DNA from: AP-15 sp963787425
GTDB taxonomy: Bacteria; Pseudomonadota; Alphaproteobacteria; ATCC43930; CGMCC-115725
Length of the DNA stretch: 64,000 nucleotides
Assembly: GCA_963787425.1 (NCBI GenBank)
Contig: CAWBCV010000012.1
Span: forward strand, 124,001 to 188,000
Reading direction: 5' to 3'
The translations under genes and the position numbers were made by a program. Shown piece by piece: positions 58,705 to 64,000 of this stretch; positions within the stretch are counted from its first letter, which is position 1; every line of letters begins with the position of its first letter. A model generated the notes under the pieces. That model worked only from the letters and a program-made list of their open reading frames with translations, did not search any database and was not told the origin of the DNA.

Positions 58705-59889
58705 TTACAACCAGGCCAGGGTATCGGGAGCGAGGCCGAGGAGATGTTGGCCGACGGTCTCGAAATGCTCCGACCGGCCCTGCACCTGCTGCGAGACGGT
58801 GTGGATGTCGCGGAAGCGGCGCTCGAACGGGTTCTCTTTGAAGATCGCGGTCGATCCGGCGGAATGATAGGCCATATCAACGACGCTCATCGATTGGTGG
58901 ATCGCAAAGGTCGAGGCCAGCCTGATCACCATCCGCTGCTCTAGGGTGATATGGCCCGATCGCTCGACCTCGCCGGTGATCTCCTCAAGCGACCGGTACA
59001 ACAAAGCGCGGGCGGAGCGCAGGCGGGCCTCGGCCTTGGCGACCTCCGACTGGACGACATTGTTGTCGCGCAGGGTTGCCTTGCCGCGGAACGGCACCTT
59101 GTCGAGCGCCAGTTCGATGAAGGCGTCGAGGGTGCTGCGGGCGATCCCCATCGCCACCCCGGCAAACCCCGAGGCATAGAGCTGCAGGCTGCTGAAGCGG
59201 TAGAGCACGCCGTCTTCGCGGCGCGTGCTGTCATCGTCACGGGCCGCGACATAGGTCGCCGGCACGAAGAGGGCGGTCACCGAATATTTGTCGCTGCCGG
59301 TGCCGCGCAGCCCGATGACATGCCAGATGTCGGTCATCTCGGCGCAGGATTTCGGGAAAATAGGGGTGCGGATGACCGGGCTGCCGTCCGGGCGCAAAAG
59401 CTGCCCGCCGTTCGCGTCGTAAATCGGCACATGACAACCCAGCCAAGTCGCGTTGTGGCTGCCGCTGGCAAAGCTCCAGGTCGCGGTCACCCGGTAACCC
59501 CCCTCGGCAATTCGCGCCTTGCCGGGCCCCGGCCCCCAGGCGAGGATGCCGCGCGGTCCGCCAAAGACCTCCTTGGCGGCGGCCGGATCGAGATAGACCG
59601 CGGTCATCGAGCAGCCGGCACCCTGGTTCAGGCACCACGCCGCACTCGCGTCGCCCTTGGCGATTTCCTCGACGACCCGGACGTAGGGACCCGGCAGAAG
59701 CTCGGCGCCGCCCAACGAACGCGGCAGCAGCATGCGGAAGAACCCGCGCTCGACCATTGCCGTGACGACCGGCTCAGGCAATTCGCGCCGTCGTTCGATC
59801 TCTGGCGCGGCGGCGGCGAGCTCGGGAACAAAAGCCCGCGCCCGCTCGAGATATTCGGCGCCCGGATCACCTGCTGCCGTCGACCGCAT
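58705..59889 (-). CDS. Acyl-CoA-dehydrogenase-fold flavin monooxygenase (HpaH/DszC-like)
   Basis: 394 aa. The three-part fold is seen: helical N-terminus (PEIERRRELPEPVVTAMVERG, FRMLLPRSLGGAEL), middle beta domain (YRVTATWSFASGSHNATWLG, HVIGLRGTGSDKYSVTALFV) and C-terminal helices with the YHSAGSTAIFKENPFERRFRD loop. The last loop is characteristic of the C-terminal-2 class that uses reduced flavin (hydroxylases, pimeloyl-CoA-type) rather than oxidising acyl-CoA. The substrate is unknown. It is divergent from mutL with 49 bp between starts. Confidence 0.82.
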   Translation of the reverse strand: MRSTAAGDPGAEYLERARAFVPELAAAAPEIERRRELPEPVVTAMVERGFFRMLLPRSLGGAELLPGPYVRVVEEIAKGDASAAWCLNQGAGCSMTAVYLDPAAAKEVFGGPRGILAWGPGPGKARIAEGGYRVTATWSFASGSHNATWLGCHVPIYDANGGQLLRPDGSPVIRTPIFPKSCAEMTDIWHVIGLRGTGSDKYSVTALFVPATYVAARDDDSTRREDGVLYRFSSLQLYASGFAGVAMGIARSTLDAFIELALDKVPFRGKATLRDNNVVQSEVAKAEARLRSARALLYRSLEEITGEVERSGHITLEQRMVIRLASTFAIHQSMSVVDMAYHSAGSTAIFKENPFERRFRDIHTVSQQVQGRSEHFETVGQHLLGLAPDTLAWL

Positions 59890-59938
59890 CCCTCGCTCCT
59901 ACCTATGACCGCGCTCTCCGTTAGCATAAACTCGACAG

Positions 59939-61702
<1,764 letters not shown>

Positions 61703-61715
61703 AGGTAGCCTGGAG

Positions 61716-64000
61716 CTAGTCGGTTTCACCGGGACGGGGCCTCAAGCGCCGGAAGCGCGCGCTGCTGCGCTCGCGGATGGTCTGGAAGGTGACGTAGAGC
61801 ATCGGGATTACGAAAAGCCCGACGGCGCTCGCGGCGATCATGCCGGCAAAGACCGGCGTGCCGACGCTGTGGCGGCTGATTTCGGCGGCGCCCTGCGCGA
61901 CGACCAACGGATAGACGCCCAGAATAAAGGCAAAGGAAGTCATCATCACCGCGCGAAACCGCATCCGCGCGCCGAGAACCGCGGCTTCCCGGATGTCCAT
62001 GCCCTCCTCGCGCCGGTCCTTGGCGAATTCGACGATCAGGATGCCGTTCTTCGCTGCCATCGCGATCAGCACGACGAGACCGATTTGGGCATAGAGGTCG
62101 ACCGCCAAATGAAAGATCAAAATCCCGACAAACGCACCCAACACCCCAACCGGAACCGACAGCAATACCGGGACCGGGATCATCCAGCTCTCGTAGAGCC
62201 CGACGAGGAAGAGAAAGGCGAACAGTACGGCGAGCCCGAGGATCGCACCGGTCTGCCCGGAGGCCGCCACCTCCTGGTACGCCGTCCCGGTCCATTCGTA
62301 GCCATAGCCTGGGGGCAGGGTCTTGGCCGAGACCTCCGCCATGGCCGCGAGCGCGGCTCCGGAGGATGTGCCCGGCGATGGGCTGCCTTGAATCGGGATC
62401 GCGCGATAGTTGTTGTACCGCGTGATGACCTGTGGCCCGACCACGACGCGGGCGTCGGCGATCGAGCGCAGCTGCACGTTCTCGCCAAACCTGTTGCGAA
62501 TTTGGATCTGCCACAGCGAGGAGACGTCTCTGCGGTTCGCCGCCTCGCCTTGGATGTTGACCTGCCAGATTCGACCGAACAGGTTGAAGTTGTTGATAAA
62601 GATACCGCCCAATGTCGCCTGCAACGCACCGAACACATCGTTCATGCCGAGGCCCAGCGCCTGCGCCTTCTCGCGGTCGATGTCGAGAAAGATTGACGGG
62701 TTGCTCGCGGTAAAGGTCGAGAACACACGCGTCAGCCGCGGATCCTGGTTGGCGGTCGCGAGGAGGCCCTGCATGACGCTGTTCATTGCGGCGGGTTCCT
62801 GCCCTTCGAGCCCCTCGAGCCGGTATTCGAACCCGCCCGTCGTCGAAAGCCCGATGATTGGCGGCAAATTGAACGGGATGACCGTCGCGGTGCGGATCTC
62901 ACGTCCTTCGGCGAACACCTTTGCGATCAGCGCCTGCGCCGAGTTGACCGCGCCGACACGATTGGCGAACGGCTTCAGTGTGGGGACCACAAAGGCAGTA
63001 TTCGGCTCATTGACGCCGTCGATGATAGAAAACCCGACGATCGCAAAAATGTTCTGGATCTGCGGCATCTGCTTCAGCACGGCCTCGACGCGCTTTACCG
63101 CGTCGCGGGTGCGGATGACCGATGCGCCATCGGGCAATTGCACCGAGATAAAAAAAGCGCCCTGGTCTTCTTCCGGCAGAAACCCGGTCGGCGTTCGCAA
63201 GGACAGAAAATATACTCCCGCGGCGCTTGCCAATATCGCCACAACGCCGAATACGGAAACGCGCACCAGGCGGCGGACGATTGCGGCATACCCGTCGCGG
63301 ATATTGTCGATGCGCCGCAACACCCAACCCATGGGTCCACGCCTCGGGCCGCCATGCCGCAGAAAGACCGCGCACAGAGCCGGCGACAGGGTCAGTGCAT
63401 TCAAGGCAGAGATCAGCATCGCGACGCTGATCGTCACCGCGAATTGCCGGAACAATGTCCCCGAGATACCGGGGATGAACGCGATCGGCACGAACACGGA
63501 AAGAAGGACCAAAGTGATCGCGATGATCGGCGCGGTGATCTCGGCCATCGCCCTCTTGGTCGCGTCCGCGGGTGACAGTTTCGGTTCGTCCTCCATGACG
63601 CGTTCGACGTTCTCGACCACAACGATAGCGTCGTCGACCAGAATGCCAATCGCCAATACCATCGCGAGCAGCGATATCGTATTGGCCGAATAGCCCATCA
63701 CGAGCAGCACGGCGAAGCTGCCGATCACGCTGACCGGCACTGCGATTGCGGGAATGAGGGTCGCGCGCAAGCTGCCGAGAAACACAAAGACGACGGTTAC
63801 GACCAGCACAAAAGCGATCAGCAATGTGATCAGCACGTCGTGGATCGTGTCTTGGACGAAAGTGGTCGTGTCGTAATTGACAAGGTATTTGAGACCGGGG
63901 GGAAAGCGTTGGCTCAAGCGGTCCAAGTTGGCCCTGACTTGAGCGGCGGTCTGCACCGCATTGGCGCCGGGAGAGAGATAGATGCCGATCGCCACCGCCG
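61716..64000 (-). CDS. RND efflux permease, HAE1 type (5' end beyond the right edge)
   Basis: At least 760 C-terminal residues of an AcrB/MexB-like inner-membrane pump; the frame is open to the window end and the N-terminal quarter is missing. Landmarks include SVIGSFAVLLVMGYSANTIS with the proton-relay helix, ILVDDAIVVVENVERVMEDEP (Asp pair of TM4), RTPTGFLPEEDQGAFFIS, and PIQGSPSPGTSSGAALAAM with the porter loops. The last helices end TFQTIRERSSARFRRLRPR. A periplasmic adaptor gene probably lies upstream to the right. It exports hydrophobic compounds. Confidence 0.93.
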   Translation of the reverse strand, partial: AVAIGIYLSPGANAVQTAAQVRANLDRLSQRFPPGLKYLVNYDTTTFVQDTIHDVLITLLIAFVLVVTVVFVFLGSLRATLIPAIAVPVSVIGSFAVLLVMGYSANTISLLAMVLAIGILVDDAIVVVENVERVMEDEPKLSPADATKRAMAEITAPIIAITLVLLSVFVPIAFIPGISGTLFRQFAVTISVAMLISALNALTLSPALCAVFLRHGGPRRGPMGWVLRRIDNIRDGYAAIVRRLVRVSVFGVVAILASAAGVYFLSLRTPTGFLPEEDQGAFFISVQLPDGASVIRTRDAVKRVEAVLKQMPQIQNIFAIVGFSIIDGVNEPNTAFVVPTLKPFANRVGAVNSAQALIAKVFAEGREIRTATVIPFNLPPIIGLSTTGGFEYRLEGLEGQEPAAMNSVMQGLLATANQDPRLTRVFSTFTASNPSIFLDIDREKAQALGLGMNDVFGALQATLGGIFINNFNLFGRIWQVNIQGEAANRRDVSSLWQIQIRNRFGENVQLRSIADARVVVGPQVITRYNNYRAIPIQGSPSPGTSSGAALAAMAEVSAKTLPPGYGYEWTGTAYQEVAASGQTGAILGLAVLFAFLFLVGLYESWMIPVPVLLSVPVGVLGAFVGILIFHLAVDLYAQIGLVVLIAMAAKNGILIVEFAKDRREEGMDIREAAVLGARMRFRAVMMTSFAFILGVYPLVVAQGAAEISRHSVGTPVFAGMIAASAVGLFVIPMLYVTFQTIRERSSARFRRLRPRPGETD

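Overview
This window looks like chromosomal DNA of a high-GC alphaproteobacterium, probably of the Rhodospirillales/Hyphomicrobiales type. The evidence is an aapJQMP amino-acid transporter, a MutL with an endonuclease motif, the rsmB-heparinase-purH neighbourhood, a form II CoxL cluster with its Mo-cofactor helpers, pcaHG, and GATCC-tailed REP palindromes. I cannot name the genus from sequence alone.

Layout. 1-6.6 kb is an exopolysaccharide locus: nucleotide-sugar dehydrogenase, UDP-sugar epimerase, two CelD-like acetyltransferases, an exosortase-A-type glycosyltransferase, a GT4 glycosyltransferase and a YdcF-like membrane protein. 6.6-9.2 kb is a small decayed island between a tRNA-Leu 3' half and an intact tRNA-Leu(CAA). 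It holds a broken hypothetical gene, a hicBA-type toxin-antitoxin pair, an IS1595-family remnant and a strict 27-bp array of four palindromes. 9.3-11.5 kb has fahA and a poorly understood gene. 11.6-18.2 kb is a FecR-domain secreted protein and a TPR/beta-barrel outer-membrane protein, divergent from a CHASE2 adenylate/guanylate cyclase. 18.2-24.7 kb is accessory DNA: decayed ORFs, a lipoprotein, a DUF2971 gene coupled to a serine recombinase, DUF1254 and Cys-rich secreted proteins. It is bounded by two copies of a ~105-bp repeat that forms the 3' ends of two unrelated genes.

24.8-33 kb carries an MFS pump, a TauD-type dioxygenase, and rsmB, heparinase, a WecA-like transferase and purH. 33-45.8 kb is pcaHG followed by a molybdenum-hydroxylase (form II CO-dehydrogenase-like) locus: MocA-type fusion, two XdhC proteins, CoxE-like VWA, CoxD-like MoxR, CoxM, CoxL, CoxS and CoxG, interrupted by DUF2182/DUF1326 and GlsB genes. 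45.9-49.5 kb has an ECF sigma/anti-sigma pair, ogt, an AlkA-like glycosylase and pyrF. 49.6-53.7 kb is aapJQMP. 53.7-64 kb holds a hydrolase/methyltransferase fusion, GNAT, sseA, alaX, a REP-flanked broken GIY-YIG gene, cysK, a flavin monooxygenase, mutL and the C-terminal part of an RND pump.

A cross-cutting observation: five genes (GT4, a hypothetical, purH, coxG, pyrF) each carry one apparent extra base, and in all five that base sits inside a GANTC site, the target of the alphaproteobacterial methylase CcrM. Removing the extra A/T restores both GANTC and the reading frame. Methylation-linked consensus error is the likeliest reason, so these genes are probably intact in the organism.
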